From positions 2,108,001-2,172,000 of the forward strand of contig CM074700.1 in NCBI GenBank assembly GCA_037367355.1: DNA of 64,000 bases, given 5' to 3'. Shown in pieces: positions 22,501 to 33,480 of the stretch; position 1 is the first letter of the stretch, and each line of letters begins with the position of its first letter. The stretch is from Neoscytalidium dimidiatum. Its lineage: Eukaryota; Ascomycota; Dothideomycetes; Botryosphaeriales; Botryosphaeriaceae. The position numbers were made by a program, and so were the translations under genes. The notes beneath the pieces were generated by a model that had not been told where the DNA came from, did no database searches, and saw nothing but the letters and a program-made list of their open reading frames with translations.

Positions 22501-23777
22501 TTCATCTGAGCAGCCTGCAGAGCCTGTAGTTGGGCCAACTGAAGCGGGTTAAGGCTTTGGTTGAACATCTGAGGCTGCATCAGAACCTGACCCTGAGGCA
22601 GCTGCAAGAGCTGGGGCTGAGGGTTGTATTGGAAGTTTCCAATCGAGCTGACAGACTGGCTCATGGAAGCGCGCTGGCGGTGGCCAGGCTGGAAAGGAGC
22701 GGCACCGGTGGCTTGGTTCAGGCTAAAGTTGCCCATGTTGCTGTTCTGCTGATCTTGAGCGTTTTGTTGCTGTTGCTGATTCTGAGGCTGTCTCCAATTG
22801 CCTTCGAAGTTCCGGGAAGATGAACGGTTGTGGCCAGAGCCACGACGCTGGAAGTCGTTGCTCGCGCCACCATCGGCCGTGGCTTGGGGCGGGGGGAATT
22901 GGAAGTTCCCACCACCACGGGGACCGCCACGTCCGTTGCCAACAGCCATGCTCTGACTGCGGCCATGACCCATGGCACGACCGGCAGGCTTGGAAGGAGC
23001 CTGCTCGCCGCTCTGGGCACTCGCAGGGCTACCCGAGCGCTCAGTGCTACTCGAAGCACCAGACGCGCCGGGAATAGGGAATTGGAAACCAGAAGTCTTT
23101 CTCTTCTGCTCGGCCAGCTCAGCAGCCTTCTTAGCCTCCGGAAGAGCTAACGAGTGACGACGGGTATGTCCACCGCCGACGGCACCACCGCGGCCACCGC
23201 GGGGGTTGACATTCTCCCGGCCCTGGTTCTGCTGCTGCTGCTGGAACTCACCGAACCCGGAGGTACCGGACGAGGGAGCAGGAGGAGGGCCCATTGTCAT
23301 GTTCGGCATCGCGGATTGGTTCCGCCGGTGGGTGTTGCCCTGCATAGGAGCATTCATAGGCACGCCAAGGTGCTGTTGCCCCTGCTGGGGGAATTGGAAG
23401 TTCGGCTGCTGCATATTCTGCATCTGGCCCTGCATCTGGAATTGCTGGCCGGCGAGGTGCTGCTGAGGCGGGATCATGCCCATATTGACATACTGCTGAT
23501 GCGTGGCAGCAATCTGTTGCTGCTGCTGCTGGAGGGCCTCGATCTGCTGGGCGATGGCAAGTTGCTCCACTGTAAGGGGGAAGCCGGTTAGCCCCATCTG
23601 CAAAGCGCGGTACCAATCGACAGAGTACACTGCGGCATAGTCATTGTGATCCGGTTACGGGAGGCGAAAGAGGTACGTACTCATGAGGGGCGTCAGCTCC
23701 GACGGGCTGCGGCGATGCGCGATGTGCAGGCGGCGGCCTGCGGGGCCCATGGGGCCATTGTTTCCCTGGGGATCCAT
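19520..23777 (-). CDS. SSD1: SSD1-type RNA-binding translational repressor (RNase II-like, inactive)
   Basis: Exons complement(join(19520..19559,19615..23569,23681..23777)) give 1363 aa. The N-terminal ~400 residues are Gln/Asn/Gly-rich and disordered, with several HxRxxS-type sites for NDR/Cbk1 kinases ('HRRSPS','HRRNQS','HTRRHSL','HGRSQS','HRQRAS'). Cold-shock-like domains follow (about 440-680), then an RNB domain starting near 'IDPNGSKELDDAIHF'. In active RNase II the four acidic ligands are D..DxDD; here the second is Glu, consistent with the known loss of nuclease activity in SSD1 proteins. The C-terminus reads 'KSPPCLTIRSLNPYAL' across a 55-nt intron. Role: binds cell-wall mRNAs and links polarity kinase signalling to their translation. 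An alternative acceptor at 23630 would add 20 residues in frame near the N-terminus. Confidence 0.93.
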
Positions 23778-25868
23778 CTCGAGCACCGGCGGCGTCGACG
23801 CAGGTTGTCGTATGCTGAGATGTCAGGCGGGGTCGGTGGTCGGTGGTCAGGAGTGGTGCAGAGATCTAGGTCGCGGACTGGACCCAGGCCCGTCAGTAGG
23901 TCGAGCCGGAGCTAGCGGGAGCGAGCGAGGAGGAAGGGACTCACGGGCAGCAGTGCTCGCAGCTCTGTTGGGGTGCGACTAAGCTGCCGATGATGGGCGT
24001 GCTCGCAGGCGTGTGCCCAGGATGGAGCTCGGGCAGAGGATGCGTCGGTTAACGCGCTTGGACGGTGACAGAGAGGGATGCCTTCGAGAGGTTGCCAACA
24101 ACGGTCGCGAAAACGTCTAAGTGAGCGATGAGGAAGGCGAGTCCGTAAGGATTGGGTTGCAGGCGGGCGAGCTGCCAGTCAGGAGCGGGAGTGTGGTTTC
24201 CGCAGCGGGTCGGCGGGCGACGAGTCGACCGCGATGCAGCGAGGAGAGGATGCTGCGGGGGGAGCAGAGAGTGTGGAGGGAAGGAGCTGGTGGCGGAAGG
24301 AGGGGGATGAAAGGAGGGTGAGGATGGCGAGAAAGGTGCGATGATGGAAAGCAGCTGTTGAAAGACCGGCTAGGCGAGGCTCCAGGTAAAGCGGCATCCG
24401 CTCACGCACGCTTTCAATCGTCACGCCCGCGATCGCGCGAGTCAGGGCCAACTCGTTTCACAGCTGCTCTAACAGCGGTATCAGCGTGCGTTTGGCGCCG
24501 CCACGAGTAAGCCGCTCAGGCAAAAGCTGCCTGAGCATACGAGTCGGCGGCCTCTTGCCTCGTGCCTCTGTGCTCGACGGCGCCAGCTCCTGCCAGCACG
24601 CCAGCGCGGTCTGCACGGCGGGCGCACGTCGGGCTGGCGGGGGTGCTGGCTGCTGGCTGCTGGGTGCTAGGTGCTAGGAGCTGGGTGCTGCACTATCGCC
24701 CAGCTCCATATCTGGACCAGGGCCAAGCCAGTGTGCCAGAGCCCGGGGATGCAGCGCCCCAAGCCGCCGCCAGAGCGTTCGGCCCGCCCATAGGTGTCCT
24801 TTGTGCTGGTGCGCCCGACCGCAGCAGGGGGCGCTTCGCTGCATGCGGCTTTCGTTAGAGCTAGGCAGCTTGGAGCCCGCCGCTCGGACGCGGGCGGCCA
24901 CGAATACGGCCGGATGACGACAGGAGACCGCTGAGTAAGCATGCCCATCGCCCGCCCTGCAGTAGCTATATCCCTCCCCCTCCGCTCAATGCCCAGGCCC
25001 TCCGCGGCCTCCGCCAGTTTCCCTGCGCCCTGTTGAACTGCAGCCCATCTCCGCGAAAGCGTGCCTGCTCAATTGAACAGCCGAGTCCACCCGGGGGCAT
25101 CCTATCGCGCTGCACAGGCTTCGACGGGATGGCTATCTCGCCCAGTGCCAAGCACGGACTCCCCCCGGACAGGACGCTGAGTGGCAGCGGCAGCGGCAGC
25201 GGCAGCGGCAGCGGCAGCGCGGAGGGCACACACAAAACGCTGCGATATTCTGCGGTGTATGCCGCGGCACTGCAGCACAAGGCGAGCTAAAGTAAGAATA
25301 GCAGTTCTTGCGAGGTGCATTGGTTGCCTGGCAGGAGTGCTGCTACGACGTAGTCGTGCCGTGCAGAAACCTTAGGCAGGAGACCTGGAGAGAAAAAAAA
25401 GGTAAGGAAAATAATAACGCCCGGCGGAGTAACCGCTCTGGGTGGCCAGTACGTGACCTTTGGCAGTCCTCGCTGGTCGGTCCGGGCCGTTCAGCGAGCG
25501 CGTGTCTGTGGGACAAAGACCAATTACCACATTCGTCTGCTTACATAATACCATAACCGATTCCATACACGCCCGCACCTTTGACTATCCGCGTTTCGCG
25601 TCAACCACGCCCAGGCACTACCCGTGCTACCCTACGACCTGTTGCTCGATCTACGGCCGTCAAAGTTTCGCCCGATGGGCCGGACGCGCTGACCGCATAC
25701 GCGCAACTTCGCGCGCTCCCACGTTGGCGCCGGACACGAGCAGCCCAAGCGTCACTGCATGCGAGACGCTACCACTTCACCTGAAGTCACTCCGCGCGTC
25801 GAAACGCGTCCAATTGCGCCTCTCCCTATCCCCAACCTCACCAGCGCGACGCCGCACCTCCCCTGCCT
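23778..25868. other. Divergent SSD1/GLE1 upstream region
   Basis: 2.1 kb between two divergent starts, presumably holding both promoters and 5' UTRs. It includes CTGG-rich imperfect repeats (24.64-24.70 kb) and a pure GGCAGC hexamer array (25183-25218). No coding signal beyond chance frames. Confidence 0.5.
25183..25218 (+). repeat. (GGCAGC)6 hexanucleotide array
   Basis: Six perfect GGCAGC units in the SSD1/GLE1 intergenic region, not inside a called gene. Confidence 0.93.
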
Positions 25869-27608
25869 ATGGACCCCATGGACGCGCCGGTCCAGAACGG
25901 CGACGGCCCGTCGCAGGAGCTTTTCGAGGAAGCCCGTCGCAAGGCCGACCCGCGAACACCGAACCACGACAGCCCGTCGCGCCAGCTGCTCCTCGAGTTC
26001 AGCCGCATGCTGATAGACTCGGACCGCAAATTCCACAACGAACTCGATCGTGCCGCTGCCGAGCAGGAGAAGAAACATCTCGAGGCGTTGGCCGCTGCAG
26101 CGGCCGAGCATGAGCGGGTGAGACAGAGCGCCGAGCGAGTCGCCGAGAAATTCCGCCTGCAGCTGGAGCAGGAGAGGAAGAGAAGGGAGGAATATGAACA
26201 CCGCGAGCTGGAGAGGATACGCCAGGAGAATGCTCGCATCGAAGCCGAGAGGCGACAACGCCAAATCGATGACGTGAAGAGACAGGAGGAGGAGCAACGT
26301 AGAGCGGCCGAGGAAGCGAAAGCTCTCGCTGAAGCAGAGGAGAGGCTACGAAAGCAGAGAGCCCAGGAAGAAGTAGATGCTGCAAGGAGGAAGGCTGAAC
26401 AGGAGGAGCGAGAGCGCAGAGTAAAGGAAGAATCTGCTGCTGCTGCTGCCGCCGCAGTTGCGGAGAAGGCGAGGGCAGAACAAGCTACCAGGATACAACA
26501 ACCGCCTGCGCCCGTTCAGACAAATGGCACAACACCGGCAGTCCGTCCGGTAGCTCCTCCAGCTGGAATCAATTCTCCCTTGGTGTCTTCGCAGGCAGAG
26601 CGGGACGCGATTCACACGGAGTATCTCGAGATCCACCAACGCCTGAAAGTCTTTCGCAAGAACTTTCAGAATCAGATTAAGAGCAACCCCGACCTAAAGA
26701 AAATTGCTGGAGACCTACGCCGGCAAATGCGTATGAGGATGGGACAGCTCACTCTCAATCCTAGGCAGAACAAGGAGCCAGTAAGTTCTCCCAGAGCAAG
26801 AAAGAGCGACCTCTTGATAGCTAACACAGTGCCCCTCAAGCTTCAACATCTTCGTCAATGCTTCACGCAAGCAGTCAACACCCCCGGCCTCACAATTGAC
26901 GTCAAGCAATTTCTCTCATCCCCTACTCAAACCCAGCTGCCTCCCGGTCCCTGCGAAGTCCCCGTCCTTATGGTCTTCCTCTTCAATCATTTCTCCAAAG
27001 CCATCATTGCCCAGCTTGCCAGCGAGGCAGGGGTCAACACCAAGGCAGCAGACCCAATAGGGGTCGTCGCAGTCTCCATCTTCGGCAAGCCGGAATTCTG
27101 TATCAACAGCAAGATACCGCTGACGGACATTCTGCTGGCCAAGTATCACAAGTGCTGCGGCGTGCTCTTCGGCATCTACGGACCGGAAAAGACCGAACGT
27201 GGCCGTCGACGACTCGGCTGGCGCCAGGTAGAAGGCACGTGGTGCTCGGACCAGGACCATCTCGAGCGCATGACGGGTCTGGGCGCTGGGTGGGCCGCCC
27301 TGGCGCTGCGCAAGATCAAGGTCGGCAGCACGCTCGTGCACCCGCTGCCCAACGCGCACTACTGGCGGGCCTTCTCGCGTATCGTGAACACCCCGACGCA
27401 CGAGGCCACGGCCACCCACTACATGGTGCTCAAGGCAATGGTTGAGGGCGACGCCATCGACCGCTTCATCGGCGCCTACGGGAAGGCCGCCATCGCCGCG
27501 CTTCGGAAGGGACTCGTCGACTTCCCACGAGGCCACGACTCTGTTGCCGCCAAGTCCATGCAGGCGCTGGTCGAGTCGCTCAGGAAGGAGCAGCGGCTCA
27601 CACTGTAA
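25869..27608 (+). CDS. GLE1: GLE1-type mRNA export factor
   Basis: Exons join(25869..26780,26841..27608) give 559 aa. Residues ~75-200 form a highly charged coiled coil (Glu/Arg/Lys/Ala), followed by an Ala- and Pro-rich linker. The C-terminal ~300 residues are the helical GLE1 domain ('LKVFRKNFQNQIKSNPDLK', 'VLMVFLFNHFSKAIIAQL', 'HYWRAFSRIVNTP'). GLE1 sits on the cytoplasmic side of the nuclear pore and, with inositol hexakisphosphate, activates the DEAD-box ATPase Dbp5 to strip proteins from exported mRNA. The 60-nt intron (GTAAGT, CTAAC branch, AAG acceptor) is stop-free and in frame; removing it joins '..RQNKEP' to 'LQHLRQCF', which reads as one continuous helix. Retention would insert 20 residues. 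Confidence 0.92.
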   Translation: MDPMDAPVQNGDGPSQELFEEARRKADPRTPNHDSPSRQLLLEFSRMLIDSDRKFHNELDRAAAEQEKKHLEALAAAAAEHERVRQSAERVAEKFRLQLEQERKRREEYEHRELERIRQENARIEAERRQRQIDDVKRQEEEQRRAAEEAKALAEAEERLRKQRAQEEVDAARRKAEQEERERRVKEESAAAAAAAVAEKARAEQATRIQQPPAPVQTNGTTPAVRPVAPPAGINSPLVSSQAERDAIHTEYLEIHQRLKVFRKNFQNQIKSNPDLKKIAGDLRRQMRMRMGQLTLNPRQNKEPVSSPRARKSDLLIANTVPLKLQHLRQCFTQAVNTPGLTIDVKQFLSSPTQTQLPPGPCEVPVLMVFLFNHFSKAIIAQLASEAGVNTKAADPIGVVAVSIFGKPEFCINSKIPLTDILLAKYHKCCGVLFGIYGPEKTERGRRRLGWRQVEGTWCSDQDHLERMTGLGAGWAALALRKIKVGSTLVHPLPNAHYWRAFSRIVNTPTHEATATHYMVLKAMVEGDAIDRFIGAYGKAAIAALRKGLVDFPRGHDSVAAKSMQALVESLRKEQRLTL

Positions 27609-28300
27609 ACATACATGCGTCCGGAATTAGGAGGAAGATCGAACCGAAAGAAAGTAAAAACAAGGACGGATTCATGGCTTCGATATCTCGTGTCCGGAGC
27701 TTTTTCTGTATTTCAAATCTTGACTCAGACATGTCTTTCAGGGAGGGGAAGGCGTTTATTTAGGAGGCAATATTCTCGCAGCATCGCAGTCCAGCGTACG
27801 CACGGAGTCCAGGATACCAATCGTCATGGGCAAGGAAAGGCAAACGGCGACGGTTCGAGCAATGCCACAGCGAGCGGAGCGAGGTTTCGAAGAAAAAGAT
27901 ACCCAAACACGGCGGGAGGGAAATTACCGCCGCTGCGTTGGAGCATAGTCGAAATGTAAGGTGAGTTCGCTCTGGTATAGAATTTCAAAATCATAGATTA
28001 GGGCCCTTCTGACCTGAGGGTTAAGAATGTGGATGAATCAAATTCTTGTGATGATCATTGAATGTTGTTTGCTTCCTACGAGATGTTCTGAAACCCTTTT
28101 TATTTGCTGCCATGATCCAACCGCCACCCAAACATGCGTCGACCCGTACCTGGAAGTCAAGAAACCGAAAAAGCGAGTCGCGCGCAGGGACGGCGCCTCA
28201 TGTCGCGCCGCCATCCGCACTCTTATTCGCCCGTAACCCCCGGCGAGGTAGGTCATCACCGATCCACAAGACCTGATCGCTTTTCCAGGGCAACTCCTCT
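27609..28300. other. Intergenic, convergent 3' flanks
   Basis: 0.7 kb between the convergent GLE1 and membrane-protein genes; nothing recognisable. Confidence 0.5.
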
Positions 28301-29083
28301 TCAGCGCGCCTTCCTCGCCTTCCTCTTATCCGCCTCGGCGTTCTTGAACGGCCACCCGCTCGTCCGCTTGTCGGCACCCGTCTTGCGACTGATGCGGCCG
28401 TCGCTGCTGGCAAACAGGATGCACCACAGGCCGACGGCGGCCAGCATCGTGCTGCCGAGCATGCCCAGCGCGAACGACGCCACTCCCGTCATATTCCACA
28501 TCCCGTACATGTAAAAGGCGGCCGCTGAGTGGTAGAGCGAGGTGACCGTCAGCGTCGGCAGCGCGTACGGCGCCTTCGGGTCGTCCGGGTCGGTGGTCGC
28601 GCCGCCGGCGGCTGGAGAGGGTGAGGATACGTCAGTGGATGGCGTTCTCGGGTGAATTGGGGCTGAGAGGTAAGGGACGGAGTGTGGGGAATGTTTGGCG
28701 GGGCGTACCAGAGCTGAGGCGCGATGAGAGCGGCACGGAGCCGGTGAGAAGGACGGTTAGGATCCCCAGCGTTATGAGGGTGAAGCCCAGGGAGCGGGAG
28801 AAGTATATTTCAAGGGCTGGAGGCGCATCGGGTCAGCGGTGTCCGTGGAGGAGGAGGCGCGGTAGCAGCGCGGTACTTGTAGCAGCGTGAGACTCACTGG
28901 TCGCATCACGGACCTGCGGAGAAAGCAGTGCGGCGATGATGGTGGGAGACGCGATCAATGGCGCAGCTTGAAGGGTCAGCCATGCCGCTGTGCCAAAGGT
29001 GTAAGCGTAGAAGACCTGGGTGTCGTGGTTAGCACTTTGTCTGCAAGAGCTGACGGTGATGGGAGTGTTTGGCATACGTCCAT
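28301..29083 (-). CDS. Small four-helix membrane protein, unknown function
   Basis: Four exons, complement(join(28301..28611,28709..28816,28898..29015,29078..29083)), 180 aa. The first exon is only ATG-GAC. The introns are 97, 81 and 62 nt with CTGAC or CTAAC branch sites. The protein has four hydrophobic segments: 'TFGTAAWLTLQAAPLIASP', 'LGFTLITLGILTVLLTG', the region around 'LTVTSLYHSAAAFYMYG', and 'FALGMLGSTMLAAVGLWCIL'. A basic Lys/Arg-rich tail ('KNAEADKRKARKAR') suggests a cytosolic C-terminus or an ER-retrieval-like signal. I recognise the pattern of a conserved fungal hypothetical family but no named function. The gene is easy to miss because the exons lie in three frames. Confidence 0.75.
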
Positions 29084-30264
29084 TGCGTAGTATGATGGTT
29101 TGCGGGGTCAATTCGCGGAAGTCGATATGCCTGCTTGGTGAAGGTAGTCGAAATTTGTTAATGAAGGGAAAAGAGGCGCTGGAGGCTTTCGGTCAACTTA
29201 AAGGAAAGCTGGAAGAAGCTGAATGCGAATTGACGAAGCTGTGAGGAATGACGTAACGTCCCATCACGGGTAAAGCGGCATGCCGCCGGCCATGACTTTT
29301 GCGACCGAAGTGCTTCAACAACAAGCAAAGATGCGAATTTGGAGGCGAAGCGGTCGTCAGGACGATTGTGACAATATTAACAAGGTTGGTATGCATACTA
29401 CTTTTTTTCTCTATAGCATCAGCTTTGCTTGCTGCTCTAGGTCTCTAGGGTCTGTCCTCGTGTGGTAGCACGTCACAGCGGTCCAGTCAACCTCGGGAAA
29501 CTAGCCTCCCACCGAAGCTTATGTAGGTTGACAGCCGCACACCTGCGCCTGACACGTCCTCGCTGCCTCCACGGTCATGCGCCATTCAGCGACCACACAT
29601 TCACACGTGGTGCAGCCATGTCTCAAACTCAGCAATACACTCGCAGCAAGTTAATACAGTCCGTTCTGTGGCTTTGCGAAACGGATGACTATTCCACATC
29701 TCATTCAAAAGTCTGTCTCGTTTTGTCCACATATTTCCAACCTTTCATGCATTTCATAACCCTAGGCCAGGTTATCTAGAGTTATAGGGTCAGCCCTTTC
29801 TAAAGTCATTCATCAATTCGAAGCCCTTCCCTTCAAGAAGGCTGTGTTTTGTTCCTTTGTTCACTCCTTTGGCTAAGCGCGTTCTCGGACAGAGTGCACA
29901 GACTATTATGATCTCAAGCGTCTTGCGGAAATGCCGTATAAGTCATGTCTAGGGACGTAGGGCATCAGCGAATTTCTCAGGCATGCGTTCGGAGTGGTCG
30001 GCCAAGTCTTATCTTTACAGTCCGTGGCGCTATCTCGCCTGTCCTGCTGATTGGGCCGAAGCCGGAGTGTTGTTTACACCACTTTCGACAGCTAATTACC
30101 CGAAGAAGCAGGATGCTTTGATAAGGCCGAGATCACACGCATACGATAGGTACGGTAAAATCCCATTACTTGCCGTATGATCTACCTGCGTGTGGGGATA
30201 ACACCAGAAGTCTGCCTTCCACCATGAGTTCTCCTCTCCTTCCTCTCCGTCCCCAGAGTCCGCC
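29084..30264. other. Intergenic, divergent promoters
   Basis: 1.2 kb upstream of both the membrane-protein gene (minus) and the carboxypeptidase gene (plus). No coding signal or repeat stands out. Confidence 0.45.
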
Positions 30265-32105
30265 ATGGAGAAGATGGAGAAGAACACCGGCCCGGCTTAT
30301 GCCGTGGGCAAATCCAAGAAGAAGCTGAACATTGCTCTGGCCGCTTCCCTGCTCACTGGAGCTCTGTTTTGGAACCTTCCTTTGCTTGCTCGTGTCTCCC
30401 ATGGCAGAAGTGGGGGAAACATTGCTGAACTCAACAACATCAATTTCGACTCATGGTGCCCAATTTCCGAAGTGGCATCTACCGTGGACGATGGATTAGA
30501 TTCCCCGTCCAAATTTCTCGAGCAAGAGTACATACTCAGACAAGTTGAACGTATGACAGCGGCAGTCAAAGTGCCAACCGAGAGCTTCGACGACAACGGC
30601 GATGTTGACGTAGATCCACGCTGGGCACCGTTCGATGACCTCCATGCAGTCCTCAAGGACCTGTTCCCCTTGGTGTTAGTTCCTCTCGAACCCGATCAAT
30701 ATAGAACTGTCTATTCTGACGTGTAACAGGCACGAGAGTATGAAACTCGACAAGGTCAACAAGTATGGCTTGATCTACACACTCCCTGGCAGTTCAGAGG
30801 AGCTCAAACCGGTGCTTTTTGCTGCCCATCAAGACGTTGTCCCCGCCACTTCCGTCGAAAAGTGGACACACCCGCCATTTGAGGGACATTTCGACGGCAC
30901 CTATCTCTGGGGTCGTGGATCTGTCGACTGCAAGAACAACCTGATCGGCTTGTACTCGGTCATGGAAGACCTCTTGGCTCAGAATTTCACGCCGAAGCGT
31001 ACCATTGTCTTCGCCTTTGGTTTTGACGAAGAAACAGGTGGCAAGCGCGGCGCAAAGACACTCGGTGCCGAACTCGAAAAGCAATGGGGTCAAGAAAACA
31101 TCGCCATGATCCTTGATGAAGGCGGTATGGGCCTGGATATCCTGGGCGATTATGTCTATGCCATGCCTGGCGTCGCTGAGAAGGGCTACATTGACATCCT
31201 GCTCGACCTAGACATTGAAGGCGGCCACAGTTCCCGTCCTCCTCCTCACACTGGTATTGGAATTGCGTCCGAGCTGCTTGTTGAGCTAGAAGCTCATCCA
31301 TTCACGCCGCGCCTCGCAGGAAAATCCCTTCCGTAACCTTCTCGAATGCCAGGCCAAATACTCGCCTGACCAGGTCGAGCCTTGGTTGGCCCACGCCCTC
31401 GCGGGAAAAGAAGACGAGGGCATTCTAGGAGAGCGTCTCGCAGAGAGCCGCGCGGATGATCGCTTCATCTTCCAGACGTCTCAGGCGGCCGATGTCATCT
31501 GGGGTGGCAAGAAGGTCAATGCGCTGCCTGAGAGCGTGCACGCGGAGGTTAACTACCGCGTCTCATCGCACGACGCCCCTCTTGAAAACATCAAGAAGAA
31601 GGCTGTGGATCTTCTCCGTCCCATTGCTCAGAAACACGGGCTTGCTCTCAATGTCTTTGGCACTGTTGAGGAACCGGCCGTCCAGGCTGTCGGTAAACTG
31701 ACGTTCGGTCTGGATCAGCCGCTTGAGCCTGCTCCGATCAGTCCGACGAGCTTGGATAATCCTGTCTGGAAGCTTTTCAGTGGTACTATCAGGGAGGTCT
31801 TTCAGAATATTCCGTCCCTTGAGGGCCGGACTGTGGTGCCTGTCGGCGATATCATGACGGTGAGTACAATTATTCGAAGACTTCTGCCAAAAACTGGTGG
31901 CTAACGGTGTTGGGAATAGGGAAACACTGATACTCAACATTACTGGAATCTTACGAAGAACATCTATCGTTATGGACCGGGTAGAGAGGGAACGAGGCTG
32001 AATGCTCATACTGTTGATGAGCGAATCGAAATGATTTCCCATGTCGAGGCTATGGTGTTTTACTATGACCTCATTCGCAATTTTGACCAGGCTACGGACC
32101 TGTGA
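30265..32105 (+). CDS. M20 vacuolar carboxypeptidase S-like, one-base frameshift
   Basis: Exons 30265-30674, 30730-31859 and 31920-32105, with introns of 55 and 60 nt. A signal-anchor helix lies at ~25-45 ('NIALAASLLTGALFWNLP'). The M20A metallopeptidase motifs are intact: 'FAAHQDVVP' (metal His), 'GRGSVDCK' (bridging Asp), 'FGFDEETGG' (catalytic Glu), 'LDEGGMG' and the late His in 'GNTDTQHYW'. Carboxypeptidase S is a vacuolar zinc enzyme that trims peptides for nitrogen supply. Between 'ELEAHPFTPRLAG' and 'NPFRNLLECQAKYSP' the frame shifts at the A4 run 31321-31324, where one extra base breaks an otherwise continuous protein of about 574 aa. No intron explains it. Either a real loss-of-function mutation or an assembly error; the clean motifs on both sides suggest it is recent. 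Confidence 0.82.
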
Positions 32106-33480
32106 AAGCCCTGAGAGACATGGGCATATAGCTAAAAATTGTCCATAAGGTTCAAGCATAGGATTTCCTTCCCAATCATATTCGAGGGAGGTATGAAAGA
32201 GACGGGATCGTTCCTTCTTGCACAGGTCTGGAGGTCGAAGAGGAACTCATCACGGCAAAATTGTTATATCGTTGCGTTAAAAAAAAAAAAAAATCATCAT
32301 CACGTTTGAAATATATGATTGACACCTTCGGTCTAAGTATCTCATGTTCTCCAGGGATGCTTTGACATTCGGCTCTGCCCTGCACAGAGCTAATAAGCTT
32401 GAACAGCCTGACTTAACTCCAAATTTAACTCTTTGTGAGGTTATATACTTGAATGATCTGGTGAGCATCGGACTTGCGCGCCTCGCTTTGTCGCAAACTG
32501 AGCCAGGATTCTGTCGACACGTTCATTGAGCAATTTTCGAACAAGCTACTGGAGAGGAGAAAATAGGAAAGAAATCCACGATGGGTATAAATTCTCTCGC
32601 ACATATCTTTACTAAGAGGGGGCCGAATCTGGCAGCACTTCGATTTTGCCGTTTCAAAGCCCATCGATCACCAAACGAGTTTCCGCTCATCTGCGGAGAC
32701 ATGTTCTTCGAGATTGAACTTGCTCTGGAGCCGATCTCCAACGCGCACGTGAATGTGGAAACGTGACCGCAGCAACCGGCATCAACCCAAGCTTATGCGG
32801 CCGCGAGACCCAGTCGATCCCCAAAGTCTTGGTGCGGGATCAGCCACCCGAGCGCGCCGTCCAGCGCAGCCAGGGCTCTCGGGCGCCAGGTACCAAGAAC
32901 CCGCCATTGGGTGCAGGTGGAGCGCTCTACTGCAGGGACACGGAAAGCTTAAAAAGAAAGACTCGATTGGCATGTGCTGACGGCGGAGAAATTGTCATTA
33001 CGTATTCCATCGCGAGTCCCTGCATCGCGGGTCGGTTTGCGCGCCGTCTCCACACGAACGCACACCATGTTCGCCCGCCTTTGCCGAGAGTCCGAAGGGG
33101 CGGCGATTTCTCGTCGCCCTCATCGGGATCCGAGGAACCCTTCTTGTTCGGAAAGTTACAATAAAGCGGGGATAGTGGATATGAGATCTATGCACGTTTA
33201 GATTGAACCTGCATGCTCATGGGCTCATGGTTGGCCTGATTCACGAGGGGCGCGAGATTGGAATACGATCGGTATTTTGCCATTGGCCAATCACCATCAA
33301 CGTGTACCTGAAGCCACTCCGAGCCGGAAAGCTCGCTCCATTAGAGTAATTGGTCAGGGTACAGTTGTGTGTCTTAATGCCTGGCTCCATCTAGTTTTAC
33401 TTACAGATGTGGGCTCTGCTTTTGTTCCCAAAATTAGAATTGCGTTACGCGTGTCAACCCGTTCTGCCGCGCTCGCATCC
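32106..33480. other. Intergenic, no gene seen
   Basis: 1.4 kb convergent spacer with an A-run at about 32280-32293. Small frames on both strands have no motif. Confidence 0.45.

Noticed and set aside
19494..22529. Long plus-strand open frames opposite SSD1 (307 and 684 codons)
   Set aside because: They mirror the codon bias of SSD1 on the other strand, and show hydrophobic low-information sequence without domains.
31240..31325. Intron (GTATTG...CTCGCAG) as explanation of the carboxypeptidase frame change
   Set aside because: It would remove 'IASELLVELEAHPF', a segment that fits the M20A family; the frame change is better explained by one extra base.
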